Assembly (NCBI GenBank): GCA_009801015.1
Contig: VHZZ01000160.1
Span: 65,771-96,307, forward strand
DNA: 30,537 nucleotides
Source: Silene noctiflora
Lineage: Eukaryota > Streptophyta > Magnoliopsida > Caryophyllales > Caryophyllaceae
Reading direction: 5' to 3'
Positions within the stretch are counted from its first letter, which is position 1, and each line of letters opens with the position of its first letter. Positions 20,704 to 30,537 of this stretch are shown one piece after another. The position numbers were made by a program, and so were the translations under genes. The notes under the pieces are model-generated. The model ran no database searches and was not told where the DNA came from. It worked only from the letters and a program-made list of their open reading frames with translations.

Positions 20704-22200
20704 GGGAGGGAGGTTTTCAGAAGCCTGTTCGGAGTGATAGGCCTCTTGGATTGTAAACGTTGGCTCCTTGGAGGCTTTGACTGATCTTGTTGTGCCACTA
20801 GGGATACTCGTCTTTCTTTTGTTTTTCTTTTTTGTTTTCTCATCTCGAAACTTTGTTAGGTAGTCGATGTTGTTGAGAGTGGTATTTGCGGAGAACTGTG
20901 ATGTGAACTAAATTTATAGTGTGTCGATTGCTTACTTTAATAGACTTTGTGACTCGAGTTGCAAGTTTCTGCTATTGGGATATCCCCTTTGTTTTTGGTT
21001 TCGGCACTTCTAGACACAATGGCACCGACCCTCTGCCCTTTTGGAGTTCGGATCCAACTTACTCACAGTTACCAACAATTGAAGCCTGTCGGAAATTCTT
21101 GTCAGCTCCACGCTAGCTCCTTCAAACCATACTCACTTGATTCGATCAGTATCATCTGCTTAGCAAAGCTCTGATGTATCAATCGTTGCAACCATGTGAC
21201 CAACCTCAACAACTCAACTTTGCCCCCAACTCCTCATCGATCTTGCTCGATTTCTATTCTAAACTTTGTACATTACCTTCTAAGTATGAAGTACTAACCG
21301 TCTAGTCTTTATTTTTCATAGACGGTTTGATCAAGGATTTTATTCGCAAAATCTTAATAACAGCCTTATAATCCAAAATATTCTAATTTAATAGATCGCT
21401 AATTTTGATATGAAACCGTCTCATAATAAACTCATCGTGAGACCTCTCATATATTAGGTAGGTATTTTCTAATATCTGATAATTTCAATGGTTTATTATG
21501 GTTTTATTATTAAGACGGCACGTGACAATTGGGTTATTTTGATTTTTTTGCCTCTTGGAAATTTTTCATAGACACGCTACCCGGAATGACATATCCGTTG
21601 TGTTTCTCTGTTTAAGAGTTATCGACCATAAGTGAACCTTATTTTAACTTGTAAGTTCAAATCCGGACCAACCAATATATTTTATTTAACATTATTTTAT
21701 AAAAAAGATTCAACAGTTTTGTTGGGTGTTTCTCATTACTTTTAGGTTGAAACATAAGTTGATGATGACTTCTTATTCTAAAGGTTTATGGATATTTTTA
21801 TCGGAATATGTTTTCTCCATTTCAGATGCGGTGGATTAATATTCTATTGGAAAAGATACATCAAAAGAACTAATATTCTTTGGTTCTCTCACATTCCTCG
21901 CGAATGAGAGTTTTTTTTTTTGGTTTATATACTTCCATGCGATATCCGTTGGCACATGTGTCATACTGGTAAAACTTTAATCAAATTTACAACTCAAAAA
22001 GTGTCGAATCGTGCCAGACTAGGGCGAGAGTAGAGCACCGCGTAGACTAATTAACCTCTTGATTTGATTTTTTTTTTTAGAAAGTAAAACAAACACTCGG
22101 TTCTTTCATTTTTTTTCTTCCTCAATAAATCAACGAATTTGTCCCCTCTAATTCTTTAACTATTAATATATAATTAATGAAGCGAATAATAAGCATCAAA
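20704..22200. other. SNU13 3'UTR and intergenic DNA, no further gene seen
   Basis: The first few hundred bases should be the SNU13 3'UTR. Two overlapping plus-strand frames of 65-71 codons near 20919-21174 have no recognised family and no splice partners, so no gene is called. Near 21415-21445 lies a diverged accgtctca/cgtgagacc repeat related to 331-478. Near 21640-21680 a box B-like gttcaaatcc is seen without a clear box A. Confidence 0.4.
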
Positions 22201-22282
22201 GTGGACGTGCCGGAGTGGTTATCGGGCATGACTAGAAATCATGTGGGCTTTGCCCGCGCAGGTTCGAATCCTGCCGTCCACG
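22201..22282 (+). tRNA. tRNA-Ser (AGA)
   Basis: An 82-nt class II tRNA is present: acceptor GTGGACG pairs with CGTCCAC, the discriminator is G, the anticodon stem CATGA/TCATG encloses loop CTAGAAA (anticodon AGA), the long variable arm has a GGGC/GCCC stem, and the T arm is GCAGG-TTCGAAT-CCTGC. A CAA triplet sits just upstream (22197-22199), the usual plant tRNA start context, and a T6 Pol III terminator follows at 22283-22288. It therefore looks functional. Confidence 0.95.
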
Positions 22283-22330
22283 TTTTTTATTTTCATTTTT
22301 TTTTTTTGTTTTTTTTTTTTTTTTTTTTTG
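22283..22330 (+). terminator. Pol III terminator and long T-run after tRNA-Ser
   Basis: T6 directly follows the tRNA and serves as a Pol III stop. Further long T-runs (with single G interruptions) continue to about 22330. Such homopolymers are length-unstable and may be misassembled. Confidence 0.8.
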
Positions 22331-22774
22331 GCAAACTATACTTAATAATTCTGCAAGGCTACAATACAACGGTAACATCGCGATTCAACTAGACTTAAAC
22401 CATGTGTCACTCAAATCAGGTTGTAAGATTATTTTACATTGTAATCCAATAATGTCAAAAATTAATTTTCACACAATTTAGTTAAATTTAAATTGTCGAC
22501 TTTCTCCAAAGGAAATTTCTACCCCGATAGTAGAAATGCAGAAAGGGAGGAAATGGAGAGGAATTATGTGACTTCAGTCTTTAGGTCGTTGTACATACGT
22601 TTATTTTAGATGAAGTTTGTTTTACTAGGCGAGAATTCAACTAATCTAACATCAACTACGATCTGTGTTAGACAAACAATCTAACATTTATATAGTTTTT
22701 AACTCGCCTTTGATTCTTTATTTACTTTTTTTTGTACATACTTGGTATTTGATTACTTTTCTAATGTATAATTA

Positions 22775-23500
22775 CTAATTTAGATCCCGCGCAATAAATG
22801 CGCGGTATTTATAGAGTTTTTGTTTTTGTATAATTTAATCATGCTAAATTAACACCTCATTAATTTTTCATATTTCACATCATTATATTTTGATATGAGA
22901 AAACAAAATAGAACTGTAAAATTATTCAAGAAATTGAGTAAAATTGAACTGTAAAATAATAGTGATATCTCATTAATTATTCATTTTTCTCGTTATTTTA
23001 TTTTGTTTCAAGAAAAAACTATTAAAACTGAAATTAATCTAAGAAAATTGAATAATGTATTGAAATTTATTTTTTTAAAACGTATTTTTTATAACACAAA
23101 ACTAATTATTTCAATTTATAAATTCTCTCAGTTTTTTTTTTTTTTTTGTTATGAAAGTAATCAAAACTATTTATAGTCTTGTTTATATTTCATACATAGT
23201 ATGAATAATAGTATAAGTAAAGTCCTTCTCAAATACTAATATCAATAAAAGATTTAATAGTTTATATTTTTATATTATTTATACTTTAGTTAAAATATTA
23301 TAGTTTAGTGTTTAGTGAAAATTATATTATTTGATGAAAAGATTAATTTTAATAAAAAAAATTATATAATGAAATACATTATAATTATTAATTTTCTTAT
23401 TTAGTGAATACAATTAAATTATCAATAACTTCCTTATTTAAAAAGACGCTTTTTGAAGGGAAAATTTGGGAATTGACCTATTCTTTTAGCATATAGGAGA
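22775..23500 (-). mobile_element. Non-autonomous Helitron (copy 1, decayed 3' end)
   Basis: Read on the minus strand, the element starts TCTCCTATATGCTAAAAG after an A (5' TC end at 23500) and ends with a hairpin (ccgcgcatttattgcgcgg) about 10 nt before its terminus. The terminal CTAG has changed to TTAG (22775-22778). No Rep/helicase coding sequence is present. It is 726 bp, AT-rich. Confidence 0.65.
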
Positions 23501-23698
23501 TGAAATATCGGTTTCTCGAGAAACTTATTGTACGATGAATTATAGTCGGCCCTTCTAAAAATTGTTAAAATAATTAATCACATGGAAGTTGGCTGGCTAC
23601 CACAAGATCAATTTTATGCGATCTCGACCCGCTGCGTAGTGTGATGGCTCCCATTTCTTTTCATGCCCAATGATCTCTCTCAATTATTGTTGTATATA

Positions 23699-23777
23699 CT
23701 CAGTCTGTTTAATAATTCTTTACGTTTCATTAAAATACTCATCATGAAACGTAAACAACCTGTTAAACGGGAGGAAA
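23699..23777. mobile_element. Small Stowaway-like MITE between Helitrons
   Basis: The left end ctcagtctgtttaataatt and the right end (reverse-complemented tttcctcccgtttaacagg) continue as perfect tttacgtttcat arms. TA flanks both sides (23697-23698 and 23778-23779). It is 79 bp. A 75-codon frame crossing it is not a gene. Confidence 0.65.
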
Positions 23778-23938
23778 TATTTAATAAAAATCCAATACAT
23801 ATAACTTATTTTAAGATATTATATATATGTAAGGTAGTATCACATATTAGCAAAGATATTATTATGGGTATTATAATAATATCCTATTGAATATTAGAAA
23901 TATTTTTGGATTATCCTCCAATACGGTTTACTATATAA

Positions 23939-24566
23939 CTAGTATGGATCCCGCACATGCATGCGCGGTATTTATAGATCCTTTATTTTATAGTGCATTA
24001 TTTATAGATTTTAAAATTGACAAATTATTAATTTTTCATATTTTAATATGAGAATAAAAAATTTAAATGGAAAACTAATCAAAAGAATGGAATAAAGTCA
24101 TGAAATTTGTATTTTAATGAATATTTTTACCATAAATCTAAAGATTTCAATTTATAAATTTTCTTAAATAGTTTAAATGATTTTTTTTTTGTCATGAAAT
24201 TAATAATTTCAGTTCATAATTTTTTTATACGAATTAATTACGTATTAAGTTTTTTTTTTATGTGAAACTAATAATATCAGTTGTAAGATTTTCATGACTC
24301 TCGTCCGACGATCTTATTTCAAAAGCAAATCCAACAACAGAGTTTGGCACCAGAGGTTCGAATTCTTAGATTTATTTATACCAGTTTTGTTTTATTTTAG
24401 TTAAATGATTATAATTTAGTTTAAAAATATTATAGTGATTAAAAGTTTAAATCTTAATTAAAAGATAATAATAATTAAAAAAAATAATGTATTGTTTCCT
24501 TATTTAATCGTATTCCTTTTGGAGGGAATTTTTTTGAGAAGTTTTATTCTCTTAGTATATAAGAGA
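23939..24566 (-). mobile_element. Non-autonomous Helitron (copy 2)
   Basis: On the minus strand it runs from TCTCTTATATACTAAGAG to a 3' hairpin (ccgcgcatgcatgtgcgg) and terminal CTAG (23939-23942). It lies between host A and T as Helitrons do (plus strand: A at 23938, T at 24567). It is 628 bp with no transposase coding sequence. A box B-like ggttcgaattc occurs near 24355. Confidence 0.75.
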
Positions 24567-24950
24567 TGTAACCGACTCATTAATAATAATCACGTCATTC
24601 CGTAATCTCCCTTCTATATCGTCTAACAGTTCCAATTTTGGTCTTGTTCAAGACCGCTAGGATACAAATAATGTATCGTAAAACGAGATTTTAGTAACCA
24701 TTTTTAATCATTAATAGATATTATGCTTGGATTCATTTTATAATTATATTACTGTGAAATCGTTTTACACACGACTACCACTCAAATTTAAGGACACTGA
24801 ATTAAAAATTATCCAAATATTTATGTGGTGATTTTATACGAGGGATTAAGTTTGAGTGGAGCACTTTGATCATGTGAAGTGTTCCCTAATACTGGTAATA
24901 GCATGCATGGCCGGTGCACAGCCAATATATAATATAAGAAAGCGCGTTGT
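24567..24950. other. AT-rich intergenic stretch, nothing recognised
   Basis: There are no coding frames of note and no bounded repeats. Short words only. Confidence 0.4.
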
Positions 24951-25121
24951 TTGTGACGGACACTATCCGTCACAAGTTAAAGATGGATAATGTCCCTCTT
25001 ACAATAAAGCAAGTGAAAGGGCAAGTGGGGAGAAATGGAACACTCTATAAATAATGTCACTTGCATGTTGTGAGAGGGGTACTATCCGTTTTCAGCTTGT
25101 GTCGGATAGTGATCGTCTTCA
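24951..25121. mobile_element. MITE with cactatccg(t/a)cacaag arms
   Basis: The left arm (gacggacactatccgtcacaag, also a self-palindrome in part) pairs with the right arm, which reverse-complemented reads gacgatcactatccgacaca. The match extends about 60 bp inward through ccctctta/ccctctca. The target-site duplication was not resolved. Confidence 0.55.
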
Positions 25122-26019
25122 ACCAGAATATGTGATAATATAATTGTTCTTCGGATTTTCTAGTCTCCTCATCAAATCTCAGTGGCAATCTCCAATCATT
25201 CTGATCCACTTTTTTAATTCCAACATCAATAATCTATTTTTTGATAAATTGAATCTGAAAAATCAATTTGATTTAATTGTTTGAATTTTTAATATACGTG
25301 TCGAATGAACTTTATATATTCACGTAAATGGAGAGAGTAATAGTGAATAACGTCAAATATAATAATTTACGTCTCTCATTTCTTTGAACATTAGACTGAA
25401 TCTCTCTAGTTGCGGGTTTTAATTTAAATTAAATTTAACCTGTGACTATATTAAAAAAAAAAAAAAAAACTACATCTCTCTTTTTAATTTAAAATGTTGT
25501 GTTAAAAGTTAATCTATCTAGTGCCGAGTACCAATATTTAAAATAGTAAAATAAAGACTTGTAAAAGAGACATAGAGTAAATTTATTAATACACTATCGA
25601 CTTGAATTGATTATCAATTAAATCTTAAAATAGTTTTGGAAAATAAAAACCGAAACTACACAATTTGCATGCACTAGAATATTCTAGTATCCTACTAGCT
25701 TTTTACAAGCTAATTCGAGAAAATCATCTTAACCAAAACTTTATAATAATTTACTCCCAATTAATAATTTTATACTCTACCATGTCCCGTCACACGAATG
25801 TCTTCTGAACTTAAAATGTGGATGAATTGCAAATAAACGGTCAGAGGTTCGATATTATCACTTCACTAGTACATGGGGTTAGACACCTCTCAATATATTT
25901 TTTCTAATAATGATTTGTCAACCATCAAAATTAATTTCTTGGGTGGATTAATTTAATTTTTTTTTTTTCCACATCAAAATTCTACATGCATGATCATTGT
26001 TCAAGTAGAAATGCCTAAA
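25122..26019. other. AT-rich intergenic stretch, no gene
   Basis: It contains poly-A (about 25452-25469) and poly-T (25960-25969) runs, and a box B-like ggttcgatattat (about 25854). No protein-like frame or bounded element is seen. Confidence 0.4.
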
Positions 26020-26188
26020 CAGTGGCGGAGCCAGGATTTGAGTTTAGAGGCGGCGAAAATTTTTAGGGGGAGCGGATGGTTAATAATATAAGGGACACTC
26101 GGAATACATTCGAAAAATTTAACTAAAAATTCGAAAAACTCAACCGCCAGGGGGGCGGCCGCCCCTGCTAGCCCCAGCTCCACCACTG
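26020..26188. mobile_element. hAT-like MITE with perfect 8-bp TSD (copy 2)
   Basis: The element starts cagtggcggagc and ends gctccaccactg. It is flanked by the perfect 8-bp duplication tgcctaaa (26012-26019 and 26189-26196). It is 169 bp and related to the copy at 3874-4045. The 68-codon minus-strand frame over it is a by-product. Confidence 0.8.
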
Positions 26189-26479
26189 TGCCTAAATAAT
26201 AATTCAATCAATCTTATCTTTATGATATGGAAAAGTCGAATATTCCCAACAATTTGTAATGCCTTGAACTGTGTCTCTACTATTTTGACTTTTTATAATA
26301 TGGGCACTTTCCCATTAATTTGGGATGAAATAATTCACATTCCAATTTTAATTAATTATTACAACTCACATTTGTCCTAGCTGAGATGGACAAATAAATT
26401 TATGCCATTCAATGCTTAAATTGATGGGTAAAGTTTGATTAACTTGGTTTTTAAAACTGATTATGACTCTCTTATTCGA

Positions 26480-27058
26480 TACCTGTAAAACGGGTCGGGC
26501 GGGTTGGGTCACACGGGCCGGGTCAGAATATGGGGTCGGGTCGAATACGAGTCGGGTCATGCATGTCATTGGTCGGTTAAGGTCAGAATACGGGTCAAGA
26601 AATAATTTATAACGTTTTTTTTAATCTATTTTTTTAATTAAAAAATAATTTTTAAAAAGGTAAAACATATTTAAAATAAATATTTTAGTCATATTCAACG
26701 TTTACATTAATTATTTCAACATTTACATTAATTATATTGACATAACTATTAAATTAAAGTTTTTTTAATAATTATTTTATTATTAGGTATTATAAAAGTT
26801 ATATAAAATTGACTTTTTAGTTGTATTTGAAATTTTTAATAACAAAAAAATAATTTTTTAACTGTTATATATATATATATATATAAATATTAATATTTTA
26901 ATAAAATTCTTGATTTATCTTTGACCCAACGGATCGACCCGTTCGGGTCGGGTCTCGACCCTAAAATAACGGGTCATTTCGGGTTTGGGTCAAACAAATC
27001 ACAGGTCGAAAAAACCGGTTTTATAACCTTAAAAAACGGGTCGAGTTTTGACAGGTCT
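26480..27058. mobile_element. Element with CGGGTCGGGTC ends and AT-rich core
   Basis: The left end reads tacctgtaaaacgggtcgg and the right end, reverse-complemented, reads tagacctgtcaaaactcgac. Both ends carry clustered gggtcggg words over about 100 bp, while the centre (26600-26910) is very AT-rich with an (AT)n tract at about 26866-26884. No target-site duplication was found. The same end type appears at 10074-10326. Confidence 0.6.
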
Positions 27059-27084
27059 ACATGTATGTGGTGTAATTCCATTGG

Positions 27085-27185
27085 TGAGATTTTAGAGACT
27101 TTAAAGATTTGAACTTGGAACCTCAAAATGTTTAGGTTCTAACCCAATATGCGAACACCATCTCAACTAGAAATTTAAACCGATG
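27085..27185 (-). mobile_element. Possible tRNA-derived SINE fragment
   Basis: On the minus strand a box A-like TAGTTGAGATGG (27169-27158) is followed about 45 nt later by box B-like GTTCAAATC (27114-27106). Spacing and order fit a tRNA-type internal promoter. No A tail or target duplication is clear. Confidence 0.4.
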
Positions 27186-27660
27186 GTCATTGAAGCAGTG
27201 ACCTTGAATCAATGGTTCTTACACTTTAATACTTATCCAAATATTGTAGTTAAATCACATGTTTATCTACCTTTATAAACTTGTTAATTAAAGGAGATAT
27301 TTTTTTTTTTTTTTAGTAATTAAAGGAGATATTTTCGTCGTAAAATGATTGAAAAAGTTTTGATTGTACAATATTTTATTATAACAAGTCGATCAATAAT
27401 CACTACTGTTTCCAAGCCCTGCAGAACAATAATTTTTTAATCACAAATTCTTATTTAAGACTATTATTCTACCCCTATCTTGAGATTTTCTATTATTTTA
27501 AACTATTTTCGTTTAGTGAAAGCTGAAATAACCTCGATTATATGCTACCTATTTATTTAAGAATAACTTTTATCATTAAAAAGAATTGTCAATGACTTTT
27601 GTCTGACAAGTAGTTTTAAAATACAGAGTAGTACATATAATTCATCATATCCTTTATACA

Positions 27661-28025
27661 GTAAATAGATTATACATTCGATGTAGTACCACCAGTTTCG
27701 TAATTTCTGAGCATTATAATAAAGTTTTTGAGTTTTGTTTTAAAAATTTTGAGTTTTACTATAGAGTTTCTGAGTTCATTTACTTACACATTAAACTCAA
27801 GAAATTACAATAAAACTCAAAAACTTTACATATAAGTTTAATTAAATTTAAGTTTTGACGGAAAAACAATTAAAATCTAACTTATAAACTTTAATAAGCT
27901 CAGAAAAAATATACATATGCTCAAAAACAATAAAGTTTGAGGTAATAAGCTCAGGGAAAATACTCATATGCTCGAAAACAAACAAAATATGAGGTATTAC
28001 ATCCGATGTATATTCCTTTTTCTCC
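27661..28025. mobile_element. Mutator-like MITE with 9-10-bp TSD
   Basis: The element is flanked by ctttataca (27652-27660 and 28026-28034), matching to 10 bp with the preceding c. The subterminal inverted repeats tatacattcgatgtagtacc and tatacatcggatgtaatacc match well. The 365-bp AT-rich core has repeated gctcagaaaaaa and atatgctc words that also occur in the 2653-2894 element. Confidence 0.7.
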
Positions 28026-28193
28026 CTTTATACAAGTATAAAAATATTCTAAAACAAATTGTAGCATAAAGCTCAAATATTTAGACAACATATACTTCGT
28101 ATATATAATATGATCAATCTTATAATTCGACTAAGAGTTTATATATAATATAAAATTTATTTAACTTACTTCATAATGCCAATTATTTACATA

Positions 28194-28534
28194 CTAGTGT
28201 AGCTCCCGTGCAAATGCACGGTATTTTAAACAAAGATATTTGAGAATTTTACAATTAATCAAACTAATACAATTTACCTCCATTTTGAAAGGGTAGAAAA
28301 TTTGCATATATAATTTCAAGGAGATATTTTATTAGCCTTATTTATGTAAAAGTTAAAAATTGCTTGATGTTATAAATTTAATTAGGACATAAATATTGTT
28401 TAATTGTAAATATAGATAGTCAACATTAACTAATTAGGAAATAAATATTGTATAGCAGAATTTCACTTGGGTGTAAAATTTGAGCGGGAGAATTTGGACT
28501 TTGGAGATCTGTTAATCTTTTAGTATATAGGAGA
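28194..28534 (-). mobile_element. Non-autonomous Helitron (copy 3, intact ends)
   Basis: On the minus strand it runs from TCTCCTATATACTAAAAG to a 3' hairpin (ccgtgcatttgcacgg) about 10 nt from the terminal CTAG (28194-28197). Host A and T flank it as expected. It is 341 bp, has no coding sequence, and is the cleanest of the three copies. Confidence 0.8.
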
Positions 28535-29131
28535 TTATTAACTATATAAATAACTAATTATCGCTATATAATCATGTAAATTGTAATGAAATGTTAAATT
28601 AAACATCAATTATTGTGAAGAAAAATTGTAGATAATATGATAAGAACCTCCATTAATTTTCCATCAAAATTGAATTATTGTTATTATATATAGTGAATAA
28701 AAAAGGAGATAGAAACATGAAATGAAATAATAAAAGTGGGCTACACTTATCATTCTACTCCATATGTCAACTACCCCAACTCTAAAAATTCATGCTATTA
28801 TTGATTTGATTTATTTCCATGCATTTAGACTTTAATAAGACCCTACCATGCACAATTGCACATACACTAATTTGACCTATCAATACTTTTTTGTTGATCA
28901 AATCCCTTTCAAATTTCCTTAATCTATGTTACTATACTCCGAATTGAACCTCATCTTGCTCCGTCTAATCTCCGAATCTCATCTAAATCATCATCACATT
29001 CTTCTTATCATGCATGATATGGGTTCCACTTTATATTGTCCAATGTTTGTAGATCTAGATCTTTTTGCAATTTGCTCATTTTAAATGTCCCAAAACTAAA
29101 GTGACACGAGATTATGTATGTGGCTCATAGG
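28535..29131. other. AT-rich intergenic stretch, nothing recognised
   Basis: No coding signal or bounded repeat is visible here. Confidence 0.4.
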
Positions 29132-29561
29132 TAGTGATGGCATCGGGCCGGGCCGGGCCGGGATATGTTGATCAGGCCAGGAACCGGCCAGCTTGGCCGG
29201 TCTGGGTACGTGTCTGACCCGGGCTAGGCCTGGGGCGGGTCGGGCCAGTTTGACCAGGGTTTTTTTTTTGTTTTGTGAATCATTCGATAAATCTGTAGCT
29301 AAATAATAATAATAATTATTCCGTAATAAAAATAACGTACATTCGAATATTCGAAAACTCCTTAACTAAATAACAATTATTATTCCGTAAATACAAAATA
29401 GACGTTATATGGGGCGGGCTAGGGAGCGGGTCAGAGGCGAGTCGGGCCGGGCCGGTTTGAGGGCAGGCTAGGGAGCGGGTCGGAGAGCGGGCCGGGTTGC
29501 TTGCTATCGTCTTGAACCGGTCGGGCCGGGGCGGGCTGACCCGTGCTATTGGCCATCACTA
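29132..29561. mobile_element. hAT-like element, 10-bp perfect TIR and 8-bp TSD
   Basis: The element starts tagtgatggc and ends gccatcacta, a perfect 10-bp inverted repeat. It is flanked by the 8-bp duplication ctcatagg (29124-29131 and 29562-29569). Subterminal regions are GC-rich with gggccgggcc words; the centre is AT-rich and has an internal repeat (attattccgtaa at about 29316 and 29371). It is 430 bp, non-coding. Confidence 0.8.
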
Positions 29562-29939
29562 CTCATAGGGATGAAGATCATCTCTTTTATATGGTGTTCC
29601 ATCTCATGTTCCATGTTACTCTTATTTTAACGCATTGGCATAAAAAATAAATAAATATGTTATATATGTAATTTTATGTCTATGTGTCAAAAGGAAAGAG
29701 TATGGGACAAAGGATCTTCATTCCTCCCAGAGTTTTGGTTGAGTGGAGGAAGCGATTTCTTTTAGTGACCTAGTTTTGAGTAATGTGTGCAAAAATAATT
29801 TAATATTGCATAACTTTATGGGGAATTTGCTAACTTTTAATTGAAAGGAGAAAGAAAATCATTTTATTATTATTATTGTGGATGACAACTGGATCAAATT
29901 CCATGTGTAATCAAATTACTCATATAGGAAATGTTATTT

Positions 29940-30080
29940 TCAGGTGAATTCCAGCTCTCATTCAGCTTCACTTTAGTTTAGTTCAACTCGGCTCATTTCA
30001 ACTTTATTAATCTCAACACACTTCAATTCAGTTCAGCTTTATTTAGCTCAATTCAGTTTAGTTTGGTTTCATTATTCAGG
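29940..30080. repeat. Degenerate ttcagttcag-type low-complexity repeat
   Basis: Words such as ttcagcttcactttag, ttcaattcagttcagc and caattcagtttag recur over about 120 bp. It could be the subterminal part of a transposon, but no ends are visible. Confidence 0.45.
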
Positions 30081-30491
30081 ATTCAACTCAAAAGAACAAG
30101 ACCACCAAATTGAATTTAGGTTAAACAAATCACTGAAACTAATGAGTAATATTATTAAGACCCAAAATAGGCAAGCAAACAACAAGGCAAAAAATAAGGA
30201 CTAGACTAGAAACAAGATTGAATAGGCAAGCAATAATGAAGATGATAAAGATCAAGAAAGGAGGAAAATAGGGTTAATCAGGTTTAAAAAATAAATGAAG
30301 ACCAAAATAAGAATTCAAGTCGAGGCAATGGTGACGACCCTAGGTCACCTCCTCTCGGTCTTATAACCTTCCTAGACCAACCATGTTAGTCTCTCACAAC
30401 TTGGCAAAGTTAATCTATGGCTAGACTTGTCACGAGTCTCCAAATTACAATTTTTATCCACTACAAACTCGAACTAATAGTAAGGGTAAGT

Positions 30492-30537
30492 CACTACAAG
30501 AAAATTGTAATCGGGCGACTGTAATGGGCGACTGAAA
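30492..30537 (+). mobile_element. CACTA (En/Spm) element end, cut by the window edge
   Basis: The sequence cactacaagaaaa at 30492-30504 is the canonical CACTA terminus. It is followed by short subterminal repeats (gggcgactgtaa, gggcgactgaaa). The rest of the element lies beyond the window. Confidence 0.8.

Noticed and set aside
20919-21174. Two overlapping small plus-strand frames
   Set aside because: They show no recognised family, no consistent splice sites and sit in the probable 3'UTR/intergenic DNA of SNU13.
26865-26890. (AT)n tract as a possible functional site
   Set aside because: It is a simple microsatellite inside an AT-rich transposon core.

Overview
This is a plant nuclear window, most likely a eudicot. 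It has split genes with GT-AG introns, a nuclear tRNA-Ser(AGA), about 30 kb of AT-rich DNA packed with non-autonomous transposons, and four genes whose spliced products match conserved plant families. The exact species cannot be read from the sequence. A few N bases (17098, 18729, 18791, 18793-18794) show that the assembly is not fully resolved.

Gene island (about 6.2-20.7 kb). (1) A plus-strand F-box/kelch gene of the SAGL1 (At1g55270-like) type has coding exons 7121-7147 and 7917-9173, preceded by a probable 5'UTR intron. (2) A plus-strand Alba-domain nucleic-acid-binding protein has five exons (10634-12500, 134 aa). (3) A minus-strand RRS1-type ribosome biogenesis regulator has eight exons (18034 down to 14067, 348 aa). 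(4) A plus-strand SNU13/NHP2L1 protein (L7Ae family) has five exons (18337-20703, 128 aa), with its first coding exon carrying only the ATG. RRS1 and SNU13 are head to head, with 302 bp between start codons. They share an intergenic region with a site II motif and a telo-box, the usual signature of ribosome-production genes. The Alba gene carries the same pair of motifs. RRS1 acts in 60S/5S RNP assembly and SNU13 in box C/D snoRNPs and U4/U6 snRNP, so a shared promoter for growth-linked expression is plausible.

RNA genes. A tRNA-Ser(AGA) with a CAA start context and a T-run terminator lies at 22201-22282. An organelle-type tRNA-Pro(UGG) is embedded in RRS1 intron 1, probably a small plastid- or mitochondrion-derived insertion.

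Repeat-rich flanks (1-6.2 kb and 20.7-30.5 kb). No convincing protein gene is seen here. Many elements can be bounded by terminal repeats and target-site duplications: Stowaway-like and Tourist-like MITEs, hAT-like elements with 8-bp duplications, Mutator-like elements with 9-10-bp duplications (one nested inside a foldback element), three same-orientation non-autonomous Helitrons, SINE-like pieces, and the start of a CACTA element at the right edge. Several MITEs also sit inside introns of the four genes.

I see no evidence of a wholly new biochemical system. The most interesting points are the divergent RRS1/SNU13 promoter, the one-codon exon, the upstream-ORF cluster in front of SAGL1, the intronic organelle tRNA, the post-MITE tandem array in SNU13 intron 1, and the well-preserved nested transposon insertions.
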